Assembly (NCBI RefSeq): GCF_029194005.1
Contig: NZ_JARFVA010000002.1
Location: 372,001 to 436,000, forward strand
Direction: 5' to 3'
Source: Flagellimonas okinawensis
GTDB lineage: Bacteria; Bacteroidota; Bacteroidia; Flavobacteriales; Flavobacteriaceae
DNA length: 64,000 nucleotides
Shown: in pieces, positions 26,451 through 35,584 of the stretch
Position numbering within the stretch: the stretch's first letter is position 1
Layout: each line of letters begins with the position of its first letter
Notes under the pieces: model-generated
Seen by the model: only the letters and a program-made list of their open reading frames with translations
Told to the model about the DNA's origin: nothing
Database searches by the model: none
Program-made: the position numbers and the translations under genes

Positions 26451-27575
26451 TTATTTTTTCACGGGATTGATGGCTTGACCATCTTTTAATTTGGACACCC
26501 CTTCGGTAACGATGGTACTTCCTTCTTCCAAGCCCTCATCAACGATAAATTCCTTATCGGTTTGAGCCACAATTTTTAAAGGTACGGAGACCACGGTGTT
26601 ATCTTGGTTGAGTACGTACACCATTTTGGTTCCTTGACGGTCAATGGTTGCAAATTGTGGGATTACAAAGGTGTCCTTGAAAGTGGATGGGATTTTAATG
26701 GTACCTGTGCTACCAGAGCTCAATAACATTTTTGGGTTGTCAAAATCTGCCCTTAAGGTCACACTTCCCGTGGTTGGGTTAATGATGTTGTTTACCATGG
26801 CGATTTTTCCTTTTTCTGGAAATGTTTCGCCATTGATCATAACCAATTCCACTTCTGGGGTATTTTCGGCAGTTGCCATTGAGCCATTGTCGATCATCCC
26901 GCTTTTCATTTCCAGCAACTCCTTTTCTGTCATGGAAAAATACGCGCGGATGCCACTTATATCGGAAACTACGGTTAATGGTTGGGCCATGGTACTGCTC
27001 ACCAAAGCACCCACTTTATATGGAATTGCACCAATATACCCGTTTACAGGACTGGTAATATTGGAGTAACCAATATTGGCGGCAATACTGCTGTAGTTGC
27101 TCTTGGCTTGTTCCAGTTGTGCTTTTGCAGTTTCCAATTGAACCTCGCTTACAATGTTTTTCTCTACAAGGGGAGCAAGTTTGTTTACTTCCACTTGAGC
27201 CACGTTTACGGCCGCTTTGGCTGCTTCGGCATCTTGGGAAAGCGTTTGAGTTTCCAGTTTAAACAACTGTTGGCCTTTTTTAACTTGTTGGCCTTCTTCT
27301 ACATAAATTTTTTGGACAAAGCCGGAAACCTTGGGCCAAACCTCAACATTTTGCACTCCCTCAATGTTGGTGGAATACGAATTGTATATGGAGATGTCCT
27401 GTTTTTTCAAGGTTGTTACTTGTAATGAAGGAGCTTGAGGTGCTGCAGCTTGCTGCTGGTTCTTCCCTCCACAGGATATAAACAAAAGTGTACCTGCTGA
27501 CACTAAGATTGATGCGATTGTTTTCATGTACGAACTTACTTTGTTACGTTTTTGGTTGTTGGAGTGATTACTCAT
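26451..27575 (-). CDS. RND efflux periplasmic adaptor (membrane fusion protein)
   Basis: It links the inner-membrane RND pump to the outer-membrane channel. A lipoprotein signal ends in LLFISCGG. The lipoyl halves (VWPKVSGFVQKIYVEEGQQVKKGQ and the later NITSPVNGYIGAIP region) flank an alpha-helical hairpin. The ATG at 27575 overlaps the regulator stop by 8 bases; the ATG at 27527 (MKTIASILVSAG) gives a more usual signal peptide, so the true start may be the latter. Confidence 0.93.
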   Translation of the reverse strand: MSNHSNNQKRNKVSSYMKTIASILVSAGTLLFISCGGKNQQQAAAPQAPSLQVTTLKKQDISIYNSYSTNIEGVQNVEVWPKVSGFVQKIYVEEGQQVKKGQQLFKLETQTLSQDAEAAKAAVNVAQVEVNKLAPLVEKNIVSEVQLETAKAQLEQAKSNYSSIAANIGYSNITSPVNGYIGAIPYKVGALVSSTMAQPLTVVSDISGIRAYFSMTEKELLEMKSGMIDNGSMATAENTPEVELVMINGETFPEKGKIAMVNNIINPTTGSVTLRADFDNPKMLLSSGSTGTIKIPSTFKDTFVIPQFATIDRQGTKMVYVLNQDNTVVSVPLKIVAQTDKEFIVDEGLEEGSTIVTEGVSKLKDGQAINPVKK

Positions 27576-28047
27576 TTAAAATTGATTCTAACTTCTTGAC
27601 TGATTTTTTTAGAATTTTTTCTGTTTCGTTGACATAATCCAGATATACTTGGGTCCTAATTTGACCTTCTTCGTACTTTTTTGGACTATGCTCTTTATGG
27701 TATCCCATTACCAGTGTGATAATATGTTTTTCAGTTTCCACCTTTTTAAGGTTTTCCTGAAGTTTTGAGAGAAAGAATGTTTTCTTTTTTGCAGTAGTAA
27801 AATAGCGTTTGCGATCGCCGTGTTTGGTAAAGTAGGTCACTATACCCATATTCACCAATAGGTTTAAAGATGTGGAAATGGAACTTTTACTAGCTCCCAT
27901 TCGTTCCAAGCAGCCCTCAAAAGTCAACCCGTCCTTATCGGTTAAGATCAATACTGCATAGATTCGGGCCGCCAAAGGAGGTAGGTTGTGCTCTTCTTCC
28001 AAGTGCAGACCCAATGTTTCAATTATTTCTTCCTTCGATTTTTCCAT
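27568..28047 (-). CDS. GbsR/MarR-type transcription regulator of the efflux operon
   Basis: The 159-residue winged-helix protein has the GbsR/MarR-like pattern ASKSSISTSLNLLVNMGIVTYF in its recognition region and a helical C-terminus for dimerisation. It is the first gene of the efflux operon, and its stop overlaps the adaptor start, which fits an autoregulated local repressor. A good -7 box and an inverted repeat lie just upstream. Confidence 0.87.
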   Translation of the reverse strand: MEKSKEEIIETLGLHLEEEHNLPPLAARIYAVLILTDKDGLTFEGCLERMGASKSSISTSLNLLVNMGIVTYFTKHGDRKRYFTTAKKKTFFLSKLQENLKKVETEKHIITLVMGYHKEHSPKKYEEGQIRTQVYLDYVNETEKILKKSVKKLESILNE

Positions 28048-28066
28048 AAGATGGATTTTGAAGGTG

Positions 28067-28108
28067 CAAATGTATAATTGGTTCGGAACAAAACGAACTA
28101 AAAGAACC
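28067..28108 (-). promoter_or_regulatory. Promoter and operator-like repeat of the efflux operon
   Basis: TACATTTG (28067-28074, minus strand) matches TAnnTTTG, with TTTTG 14 nt upstream (28089-28093), a little short. Nested inverted repeats GTTCG/CGAAC (28081-28085 with 28094-28098) and GGTTC/GAACC (28080-28084 with 28104-28108) cover the -33 region, a natural place for a repressor. Confidence 0.5.
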
Positions 28109-28142
28109 TAAATGTTTGTTAAAAGAAATTTTGGCCTTTACA

Positions 28143-28541
28143 TCAGTCTTTGGAAAGTATTCCTTCCTTATCTACAATCGGAATATTGATAAGGTCACTC
28201 TCTTTAATAGCGTGTTTGGGAAATAGAAACCTTTTTTCGAACAGTTTATTTTCTGCAAAAAAAGTAACGAAGAATTCATTGTTCAGCGCCAATACCTCTT
28301 CTTGTATGAATTCAATCTTTTTAAAAGATTTTGGCTCTAGAATACCAATACCGTGTCTCATCGTCGAGGTTTTTTTATCTCCGTCAAAACCTTTGGAGAC
28401 CACAATGGTCATTTCTATGGTATCCGTTCTGTTATTAATGAGGTAAGCATTCCATTCTTTGGAAAGAAATTCTTCGTTCCATTCGCGAATGATCGCAACA
28501 TGAACATCCTTGGCTACGGGAATTTCAATATCCTTTTTCAT
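28143..28541 (-). CDS. Uncharacterised protein downstream of pheS
   Basis: I do not recognise a domain. The 132-residue protein is hydrophilic, without signal peptide or membrane helix, and has an alternating pattern suggesting a beta-rich fold (AYLINNRTDTIEMTIVVSKGF). It follows pheS after 11 bases on the same strand, so it is probably cotranscribed with it. Its small size and soluble nature fit an accessory or unrelated housekeeping role. Confidence 0.6.
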   Translation of the reverse strand: MKKDIEIPVAKDVHVAIIREWNEEFLSKEWNAYLINNRTDTIEMTIVVSKGFDGDKKTSTMRHGIGILEPKSFKKIEFIQEEVLALNNEFFVTFFAENKLFEKRFLFPKHAIKESDLINIPIVDKEGILSKD

Positions 28542-28552
28542 AAAATAGGTTA

Positions 28553-29572
28553 CTACAGTGCGCTTTTGAACTGCTCTAAGAAACGAACATCATTTTCGCT
28601 CAATAAACGGATATCAGAAATTTGGTGGAGTAAAAGTGCAATACGGTCTATGCCCATACCAAAAGCAAATCCTGAATAAACTTCAGGGTCAATTCCGCAA
28701 TTCTTCAATACATTGGGGTCTACCATTCCACAGCCCATAATTTCCAACCAACCGGTTCCTTTGGTCATTCGGTAATCTGTCTCTGTTTCCAATCCCCAGT
28801 ATACGTCGACTTCTGCGCTGGGCTCTGTAAAAGGGAAGTAGGATGGACGCAATCTAATTTTTGACTTTCCGAACATCTCTGAGGTAAAATATTGTAAAGT
28901 CTGCTTTAAATCCGCGAACGACACATTTTTGTCCACATACAAGCCTTCCACTTGATGGAAAAAGCAATGAGAACGGGCGGAAATGGCCTCATTTCTATAT
29001 ACCCTTCCCGGTGAAATGGTCCTGATGGGTGGTTTGTTGGCTTCCATATACCGGACCTGAACCGATGAAGTATGGGTCCGTAAAAGAATATCCGGATCTG
29101 TCTGGATGAAAAAGGTATCCTGCATATCCCTTGCTGGGTGATACTCGGGAAGGTTCAATGCTGTAAAATTATGCCAGTCATCTTCTACCTCTGGACCCTC
29201 GGACACATTAAAACCAATCCTTGAGAAAATATCAATGATCTGATTTTTTACAATAGAAATAGGGTGTCTAGCCCCGATTTCTACGGGTTCGCCAGGACGG
29301 GTAAGATCACCATACTTGCCAGCAGTTTCTGCTTGGTTTTCCAGAGCTTCCTTAAGTTCGTTGACTTTATCCGTTGCAGCACTCTTTAACTGATTGACAA
29401 CCTTGCCAAAATCTTTCTTTTGCTCGTTGGGCACGTTTTTAAACTCGGCAAAGAAATTATTCAAAAGCCCTTTTTTTCCTAAATACTTGATTCGGAATGC
29501 TTCAATTTCTTCTAATGAGGTCGAAGTGAATTTTTCTACTTCGGCGATATGTTCCTTTATGGTATCAATCAT
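28553..29572 (-). CDS. pheS: Phenylalanine-tRNA ligase alpha subunit
   Basis: It charges tRNA-Phe together with the beta subunit, which is not in this window. The N-terminal coiled coil (residues 1-90) and class-II motifs are visible, including GFNVSEGPEVEDDWHNF, FRPSYFPFTEPSAE-like motif 2 and GFAFGMGIDRIALL as motif 3. Its 339 residues are standard. The start overlaps the end of the ceramidase-like gene by 8 bases. Confidence 0.96.
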   Translation of the reverse strand: MIDTIKEHIAEVEKFTSTSLEEIEAFRIKYLGKKGLLNNFFAEFKNVPNEQKKDFGKVVNQLKSAATDKVNELKEALENQAETAGKYGDLTRPGEPVEIGARHPISIVKNQIIDIFSRIGFNVSEGPEVEDDWHNFTALNLPEYHPARDMQDTFFIQTDPDILLRTHTSSVQVRYMEANKPPIRTISPGRVYRNEAISARSHCFFHQVEGLYVDKNVSFADLKQTLQYFTSEMFGKSKIRLRPSYFPFTEPSAEVDVYWGLETETDYRMTKGTGWLEIMGCGMVDPNVLKNCGIDPEVYSGFAFGMGIDRIALLLHQISDIRLLSENDVRFLEQFKSAL

Positions 29573-30257
29573 GATTGCTTGCGCTATTGGCGGACAAATT
29601 TAGCAAATTGTCCTTGAATATATAGGCAATTAAAAAATGTACTGCGATTCCTCCCAATAAATGCCACAACCAATGCGTGCCCATGGGAAAGAAATCTTGA
29701 TGAAGATCGATACTTCTAAAGAAAATGGCAATCCCAAAAATACAGAAGGCCGTGATGATTAGGTGCATATTTGCACCCTTGGTTTTGACCAGATACCAAA
29801 TAAGGGGAATTAGCATGGTAGCTGCAGTGATCACATAACCTAAGGAGATTCTCAGGCCTTCAGGAATGGGAAGTACCCTAAGAAAAATTGAAGCTCCAAG
29901 TAAAACTACAATCCAAGAAATACGCTGCCACCAAGTAGTTACAAGTTTAACAATAAAGTAAACGACCAATGCTGCACAAAGCAGCATAATGGGCATCCAA
30001 TCCAAACGAAGCCAAAACTCATGACTACGTGTGGCATGGTAGATAGTACCGCCCACATAGCTGACGCCTATTATCGGGAGCACCCAGGACAAAAACCGAT
30101 GATGTTCTGGGTTTCGATACACTTTTGTGCCCCAGTATATAATAAGTGCCAAAAAAATCAGGTTGCTCAATGTATTAAAAGGCTCCACCGGAAATCTGCC
30201 TTCCACGGTTTCCAAATAAATGGGGCCGGAATCATGGGGGAATTTTAGTAAAAGCAT
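29565..30257 (-). CDS. Ceramidase-like (CREST superfamily) membrane hydrolase
   Basis: The 230-residue protein has about seven membrane segments. Conserved-looking polar residues inside them fit the CREST zinc hydrolases: an early NTLSNLIF, GTIYHATRSHEFWLRLDWMP and the late GTHWLWHLLGGIAVHF. Members hydrolyse ceramides or related lipids or act as haemolysin-III-like proteins. I start at the ATG at 30257 rather than the TTG 27 bases upstream. Flavobacteria make sphingolipid-like and amino lipids, so a lipid substrate is plausible but inferred. Confidence 0.55.
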   Translation of the reverse strand: MLLLKFPHDSGPIYLETVEGRFPVEPFNTLSNLIFLALIIYWGTKVYRNPEHHRFLSWVLPIIGVSYVGGTIYHATRSHEFWLRLDWMPIMLLCAALVVYFIVKLVTTWWQRISWIVVLLGASIFLRVLPIPEGLRISLGYVITAATMLIPLIWYLVKTKGANMHLIITAFCIFGIAIFFRSIDLHQDFFPMGTHWLWHLLGGIAVHFLIAYIFKDNLLNLSANSASNHD

Positions 30258-30304
30258 GCTCTTTTTATAAAATGGAGTAATCAAATCAGGAACTACATTG
30301 GATT

Positions 30305-30312
30305 CAAAAGTA
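30305..30312 (-). promoter_or_regulatory. -7 box of the ceramidase-like-pheS transcript
   Basis: TACTTTTG on the minus strand fits TAnnTTTG and lies about 48 bases before the start codon, directly after the terminator of the carbonic anhydrase gene. Confidence 0.45.
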
Positions 30313-30318
30313 AATCAA

Positions 30319-30344
30319 AAAGCCGATGGTTTTCCATCGGCTTT
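30319..30344 (-). terminator. Terminator of the SulP-carbonic anhydrase transcript
   Basis: AAAGCCGATGG and CCATCGGCTTT form an 11-bp stem with a 4-base loop, followed by T on the minus strand. Confidence 0.85.
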
Positions 30345-30366
30345 AAATAGGTTTGCTACTTATAAC

Positions 30367-30993
30367 TTAAAGAAAAGTAACTTTTCCGTCTGAGATATCG
30401 TACATAGCACCAACTATGGTGATTTCTCCTTTTTCTTCCATTTCTTTTAAGATCACACTTTGGGTTCTTATGTTTTCCAATGCCATTTCTACATTTTTCA
30501 TGGAGACTGCATCTACAAAATCAAGGTTTTGCGAATTTCTAAGAGATTCATCTTTTGGTTCCTTTACGGCATAGACGGCAGGTTCAATCTTATTGATCAG
30601 AGCCGTTAGGTTGCCCATGCGCGCATGGTCGCAGGCACCTTTTACCGCTCCGCAGCTGGTATGTCCCAACACCACAATAGCTTTGGTTCCTGCCAATTTG
30701 CAGCCAAACTCCATACTTCCCAAGATGTCTTGGTTAATAAAGTTACCTGCAATCCTTACACTAAATATATCACCAAGACCTTGGTCGAACACCAACTCGG
30801 CAGACACCCTTGAATCTATACAACTCAATATAGTAGCAAAGGGAAACTGTCCATCTTTGGTATCGTTTACCTGCTCCAATAGGTTTCTGTTGGCTTTAAG
30901 ATTTTGCTGAAAACGCTCATTGCCTTCCTTCAAAAACTGAATGGCTTTTTGGGGCGACATAGTCGCCTGTGTTTCTTTTGTATGTGCTTTCAT
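30367..30993 (-). CDS. Beta-class carbonic anhydrase
   Basis: It interconverts carbon dioxide and bicarbonate. The zinc ligands and catalytic dyad are visible as Cys58, Asp60 and Arg62 (SCIDSRVSAE), His111 and Cys114 (LGHTSCGAVKGA). The length, 208 residues, is typical, and no signal peptide is seen. It begins 9 bases after a SulP transporter gene, so the two probably work together in bicarbonate uptake or handling. Confidence 0.95.
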   Translation of the reverse strand: MKAHTKETQATMSPQKAIQFLKEGNERFQQNLKANRNLLEQVNDTKDGQFPFATILSCIDSRVSAELVFDQGLGDIFSVRIAGNFINQDILGSMEFGCKLAGTKAIVVLGHTSCGAVKGACDHARMGNLTALINKIEPAVYAVKEPKDESLRNSQNLDFVDAVSMKNVEMALENIRTQSVILKEMEEKGEITIVGAMYDISDGKVTFL

Positions 30994-31002
30994 TTTTATT
31001 TG

Positions 31003-32583
31003 TTAAGCTGTTTTTTTAGGTCTTAGATTAAAGAACTCAATGTAACTTTCAGGATTTTCGACTTCCCCTCTTTCGGAGATGATCTTAATATTAATGTTCC
31101 TGTTTTTGGCCTTACTGGAAAAATCTTCAAGAATTTCAACGATATCATTATCGAGATATCGAGTCTTTCTAACATCTAAAGTTAGATAAGAATCTTCAGG
31201 AAGACTATCCAATTCCTTTAAAATAGCTCCTTTATTAAAAAAGGTCACCTCTTCTGCAAGGGTCATTTTTATCTTATGGGATCCATTATCCTCTTCAATA
31301 TGCAAGAAATGGGAGTTTTGATAACTTTTGATCAGTACAACTACGATACCTACCAAAAGACCTAGACTAATTCCAACCAATAAATCGGTAAATACGATAC
31401 CGACCACGGTTACAACAAAGGGTACAAATTGTTTCCAACCTGATTGGTACATGGTTTTGAACAGGCTTGGTTTAGCAAGTTTATAACCTACAACAAACAA
31501 TATCGCAGCCAGAACGGATAAAGGTATCATGTTCAATAGAGTAGGGATAAGAATCACCGACCCTAAAAGGAAGAATCCATGAATTATAGCTGCAGCCTTG
31601 GTCTTTCCTCCCGATTGTATATTCGCGGAACTACGGACAATTACCTGTGTTACCGGAAGACCTCCTATAAGACCGGACATGGTATTTCCGATACCTTGTG
31701 CAATGAGTTCTCGATTTGTGGGGGTTGTCCGTTTTTCCGGATCTAGTTTATCCGTTGCCTCTACGCACAGTAAAGTTTCCAAACTAGCGACCAATGCAAT
31801 GGTAAAAGCGGTAATCCACACTTCTGTATTGGTGATGGCGCCAAAATTTGGGAAACTAAAAAAGCCCAAAAAGGATTCAAGACTGTCCGGAACTGGTACC
31901 TTGACCAAATGTTCGGAAGAAATGCCCCATGTTTTATCTCCCTGTGTAATGGAATAGTAGATTATACCGATTACCACGGCAACCAAAGGCCCTTGGACAA
32001 GTTCGAATATTTTTGATTTTTTGGTCAATACTTGACTCCAAAGAACTAGTATGGCCAAGCCGATAATGGCTATAACGGTCGCTCCTGGACTGATGAAATT
32101 TACAGTATTCAGAATTTCACTAAAGGTGTTTTCTCCATCCACCTGAAAAAAGGCCCAATCTCCTTCTGGGTCGGCATCGTACCCAAAAAAGTGTGGGATT
32201 TGTTTTAAGATGATGATAATTCCAATACCGGTAAGCATCCCCTTGATTACTGAGGAAGGAAAATAGTAAGCAATAATACCAGCTTTGAGAAATCCGAATA
32301 CGAGCTGTATGATTCCGCCCAGAACTACGGCCACTAAAAAATTTTGATAGCCTCCCAAAGTGCCTATAGCTGTGAGGACTATGGCTGCAAGTCCAGCCGC
32401 TGGACCACTAACGCCAATGTGGGAGCCACTTAGTGCCCCAACAACAATACCGCCGATAATACCTGCTATGAGTCCCGAGAATAAGGGGGCTCCACTTGCC
32501 AGTGCAATTCCTAAACATAGGGGGAGTGCCACGAAAAAGACCACAATACTGGCAGGTAAATCTTTTTTGATATGCTTGAACAT
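31003..32583 (-). CDS. SulP-family anion (probably bicarbonate) transporter
   Basis: The 526-residue inner-membrane protein has the SulP transport domain (residues 1-420, with GSHIGVSGPAAGLAAIV near the N-terminus) and a C-terminal STAS domain (about 430-526). SulP proteins carry sulfate, bicarbonate or other anions, many with sodium. The directly adjacent carbonic anhydrase argues for bicarbonate. That assignment is from context. Confidence 0.88.
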   Translation of the reverse strand: MFKHIKKDLPASIVVFFVALPLCLGIALASGAPLFSGLIAGIIGGIVVGALSGSHIGVSGPAAGLAAIVLTAIGTLGGYQNFLVAVVLGGIIQLVFGFLKAGIIAYYFPSSVIKGMLTGIGIIIILKQIPHFFGYDADPEGDWAFFQVDGENTFSEILNTVNFISPGATVIAIIGLAILVLWSQVLTKKSKIFELVQGPLVAVVIGIIYYSITQGDKTWGISSEHLVKVPVPDSLESFLGFFSFPNFGAITNTEVWITAFTIALVASLETLLCVEATDKLDPEKRTTPTNRELIAQGIGNTMSGLIGGLPVTQVIVRSSANIQSGGKTKAAAIIHGFFLLGSVILIPTLLNMIPLSVLAAILFVVGYKLAKPSLFKTMYQSGWKQFVPFVVTVVGIVFTDLLVGISLGLLVGIVVVLIKSYQNSHFLHIEEDNGSHKIKMTLAEEVTFFNKGAILKELDSLPEDSYLTLDVRKTRYLDNDIVEILEDFSSKAKNRNINIKIISERGEVENPESYIEFFNLRPKKTA

Positions 32584-32666
32584 AATGATATGTAAGTTTG
32601 TTCTTCTATTTGGTTAGGTGATTCATAGAAGAAGGTTAAAAATTAGATTTAGAAAAGAATTGGAGT

Positions 32667-32963
32667 TTATGCCAAATTTCTGGGAGGAGGATCCAAGATT
32701 TCTATGGTGCAATCCGAGAATGAAAATATGTATCCCATATTGTCCAAAGGATGTTCCCGTAATATTGGTAGAATCTCTGACTCCGTTACATATTTTAAGT
32801 AGGAATCGGTTTCATCAAATTTCTTGATGGTAATTATGTTGCTTGTTTCTTCCTCTTCGGCAGCTCCCATTACCATGGTTTTCCCTAATTCCTCATCTAA
32901 AAAGGGAATAACCGGGGATGCTGATATAGCGACTATCAGCAGAATGGCGATCAATGGGAACAT
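32667..32963 (-). CDS. Small membrane-anchored protein at the end of the Bat operon
   Basis: I do not recognise a family. From the ATG at 32963 it has 98 residues. A hydrophobic N-terminal segment (FPLIAILLIVAISASPVIPF) would be a signal anchor, followed by an acidic stretch (GAAEEEETS) and a soluble part. A TTG four codons upstream is another possible start. It lies 69 bases after batE on the same strand and may be its last cotranscribed gene. Confidence 0.5.
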   Translation of the reverse strand: MFPLIAILLIVAISASPVIPFLDEELGKTMVMGAAEEEETSNIITIKKFDETDSYLKYVTESEILPILREHPLDNMGYIFSFSDCTIEILDPPPRNLA

Positions 32964-33032
32964 GAGTGTTTTCAAAACATCATCAATTTTATCTAAAATA
33001 AGGAATTCTATGTAAGAAGTAGGGTTTTTTGG

Positions 33033-33797
33033 CTAAAAGTCCTTTATTCGCTTAATATTTTCTGCCTGTAACCATCCTGTTTGGCCATCAGCTATGCGAA
33101 TTCTTTTCCAGTCATCCAGCTCGTCTAGAATATTTACTTTGGTCCCTTCATGAATTGTAAATGCTGCACTACTGTTGGTGTTGGGCTCAGAATTTACGTT
33201 TACCTCTTTGGCAAAAACAATGGCTGGGTCATCGTTCTTGTTTTGTTGTTGGTTAAGGTAGGCCATTAATATGCACACAACAGCAAAGCCAAGTGAAAGC
33301 ATACTGGAAATAAATGCGGCCCTTTTTTGATTGGCCGAACCAAGTAAATAATAGGCCATATAGGCCAAAACAAAAAGGAAGACCAAAGCAACGGCCAAGT
33401 ATGCCCATTGATTACAATCGAACATGCCAACGGCCGACCTGTATATTTTGGATATTTCTGTGGTTGGAACCTCCTCAATGGCATCCAGTCTCATATTCTG
33501 GGCGAACCGTAAATTGTTCTTGATCTCTTCATTGTTCGGATCTAAGAGCAATGCTTTCTCGTAGTAGTAAATACTGGGTCCAATGGAATTGAGCTTGTAA
33601 TAACAATTCCCCATGTTAAAGTACAGCGAGGAGGAGTGCTCACCATGCTCTAAGATTTGCTCATAATTTTCTATGGCTGAAGAGTACTCTCCATTATTGT
33701 ACAGTTCGGTGGCTTCATTAAAAAGGGCTTCATTTTGGGCAAAACCAAAGCTAAAGCTCAGAAAAAACACCAGATATGCTATCCTTTTCATCCTCAT
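33033..33797 (-). CDS. batE: BatE: TPR and SH3-like protein
   Basis: A signal peptide is followed by tetratricopeptide repeats (about residues 20-95), two membrane segments (about 128-185) and a C-terminal bacterial SH3-type domain (GTKVNILDELDDWKRIRIADGQTGWLQ, abbreviated). This is the BatE layout of the Bacteroides aerotolerance operon. Its start overlaps batD by four bases (ATGA). The cluster is thought to act in the cell envelope under oxidative stress; molecular function is unknown. Confidence 0.88.
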   Translation of the reverse strand: MRMKRIAYLVFFLSFSFGFAQNEALFNEATELYNNGEYSSAIENYEQILEHGEHSSSLYFNMGNCYYKLNSIGPSIYYYEKALLLDPNNEEIKNNLRFAQNMRLDAIEEVPTTEISKIYRSAVGMFDCNQWAYLAVALVFLFVLAYMAYYLLGSANQKRAAFISSMLSLGFAVVCILMAYLNQQQNKNDDPAIVFAKEVNVNSEPNTNSSAAFTIHEGTKVNILDELDDWKRIRIADGQTGWLQAENIKRIKDF

Positions 33798-35584
33798 AAC
33801 TGTTTGTCCAAATTAGAAATTACTTCGCTGGCCTTTTCATAATCCTGCTGCATCTGTACATTGGAAAACGGACTGTAGCGCGCCATTTCACAACTGGTCA
33901 ATAGGCTAATGAACCCATCAATATACTCTTTTTGAACATGTTTCTCTGAAAGTATATTTGTGATCTTATCCTTGCTGAACTCTGTTGTTTCTATGTGCAA
34001 TTTAGCTTTTAGATAATTGTGCAATCCTTTTTCCAAGGCTACATAGAAAGCTTCTTTGTTGCCCAATTCCTTTTTGGCGGTTGACAGATATTTTTTAGCG
34101 AGTTTGTTCGCCTTTTTTATTTTGTTGCCGACAACATCACTTGCGATGGCCTCTCTTTTCTTGAACGTGAAAATGGCTATCGGAATCAGCAATAATGGTG
34201 CAAACAATAGAATAAAAAATAGTTTGGAACCAAAAAAGCATTTTACCTCAATAGGCTCAAGATTGGGATTTATATTGATAAAATGAAATTGTTCGCCTGT
34301 GGGAACAACGGCTTGTTTATTGGCCGAAACCCCCGATGCATCAACCGATGTACTGGTGGGGCCTTCCATAACCTCAATGTTTATTTCTTCCGAATTGATG
34401 GTTTCGTATTTCTCCGTGTCCGGATTAAAAAAGCTAAAAGAAATACTGGGTATTGGGTATTTTCCTCGGAAAGAAGGCACAATGGTATAATTGTTCGAAA
34501 CCTTCCCCTCCATTCCGGAACTATAGGTGTTTATGGCCTCTTCATACTCGGGGTCGTATACTTCCAATGAACTTGGCAGTTCCGGTTCGGGAAGTTGAAA
34601 CAACTTTAGATTCCCCTTACCTGAAACCTCTACTTTTGCCTGTAGTGATTCCGAAGCATTCAATTGTGTTTTACTTGTGGTAACGGAAAAATCAAAATCA
34701 CCTACGGCACCACTGAAGTTTGCTGGTTTCCCCGCTTCCGGTAATGGTTTTACAGTAATGGTGCGCTTGCCGGCAGAAACTGTTTTGCTGGTCTGTGTAT
34801 AGATTCTACCCCCGAAAAAATCCCTTTGATTGGTGGGTACATCTACAAAAATTTCAAGAGAGAGCGGTTCAATGTCCAGTTTGCCCGATTTTTGTGGGTA
34901 GAGCACAACTCTTTTTAGGACAACGTATCGATAGGGTTTGCCCTGATAGGTGCCGTTTTGCGCGGTATGTTTTGTTACGGGAATGTCTTGGCTCCAAAAA
35001 TTATTGTAAGTCGGATTATCCAATGGGCGATAGTTGGTCACGCTGATATTCGGGCTCACATATAGCTTGTAAATTACGGTAACGGCTTCGTTGAGATATG
35101 GATTTCCTTTGGAAACTTCTGCGACCAGATGTAGATTTTCGTCGGCTACATCGTCAACGGTTTTTTGTGCGTTCGGTTTATCTACCGCTGCGGTTACCTC
35201 TACCTTTTTAGGGGTTGTTTTATAGGTTTTGCCATCTATTTCAATGGTGGCTTGGTTAATGGTAAAGCTTCCCCTTGCCGTTGGTACTAAAATATAAGTG
35301 TAGGTTTTGGAAAAGCTACGCTTGCCATTTATCCAAGAAGAACTTATGGACTGCGATGGTCCCATCACCACTTTGAAGTTTTCAAATTGTGGCGGCTTAA
35401 AATTGTCGCCATCCTTGTTCATGGTGAAATCCACTCTAAGGCGCTCGTTTATCCCCAGCTCCTCTTTGCTGAGATTCATGGTAAACGTAACACCATCTTG
35501 AGTTTCCTCCTGGGCACGGGTGTGCCAACCTATTAGGAGGAACAATCCCAATATGAACGATATGTTTGACTTGAGAACTTTCAT
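33794..35584 (-). CDS. batD: BatD protein
   Basis: The 596-residue protein has a signal peptide and a long periplasmic part with repeated immunoglobulin-like beta domains. A single membrane segment follows (LFFILLFAPLLLIPIAIFTF, about residues 455-475), then a cytoplasmic helical tail. This is the BatD family of the aerotolerance operon. It shares its start region with the batC stop (one-base overlap) and its stop with the batE start. A second BatD-like protein is encoded upstream at 38519-40180. Confidence 0.92.
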   Translation of the reverse strand: MKVLKSNISFILGLFLLIGWHTRAQEETQDGVTFTMNLSKEELGINERLRVDFTMNKDGDNFKPPQFENFKVVMGPSQSISSSWINGKRSFSKTYTYILVPTARGSFTINQATIEIDGKTYKTTPKKVEVTAAVDKPNAQKTVDDVADENLHLVAEVSKGNPYLNEAVTVIYKLYVSPNISVTNYRPLDNPTYNNFWSQDIPVTKHTAQNGTYQGKPYRYVVLKRVVLYPQKSGKLDIEPLSLEIFVDVPTNQRDFFGGRIYTQTSKTVSAGKRTITVKPLPEAGKPANFSGAVGDFDFSVTTSKTQLNASESLQAKVEVSGKGNLKLFQLPEPELPSSLEVYDPEYEEAINTYSSGMEGKVSNNYTIVPSFRGKYPIPSISFSFFNPDTEKYETINSEEINIEVMEGPTSTSVDASGVSANKQAVVPTGEQFHFININPNLEPIEVKCFFGSKLFFILLFAPLLLIPIAIFTFKKREAIASDVVGNKIKKANKLAKKYLSTAKKELGNKEAFYVALEKGLHNYLKAKLHIETTEFSKDKITNILSEKHVQKEYIDGFISLLTSCEMARYSPFSNVQMQQDYEKASEVISNLDKQL

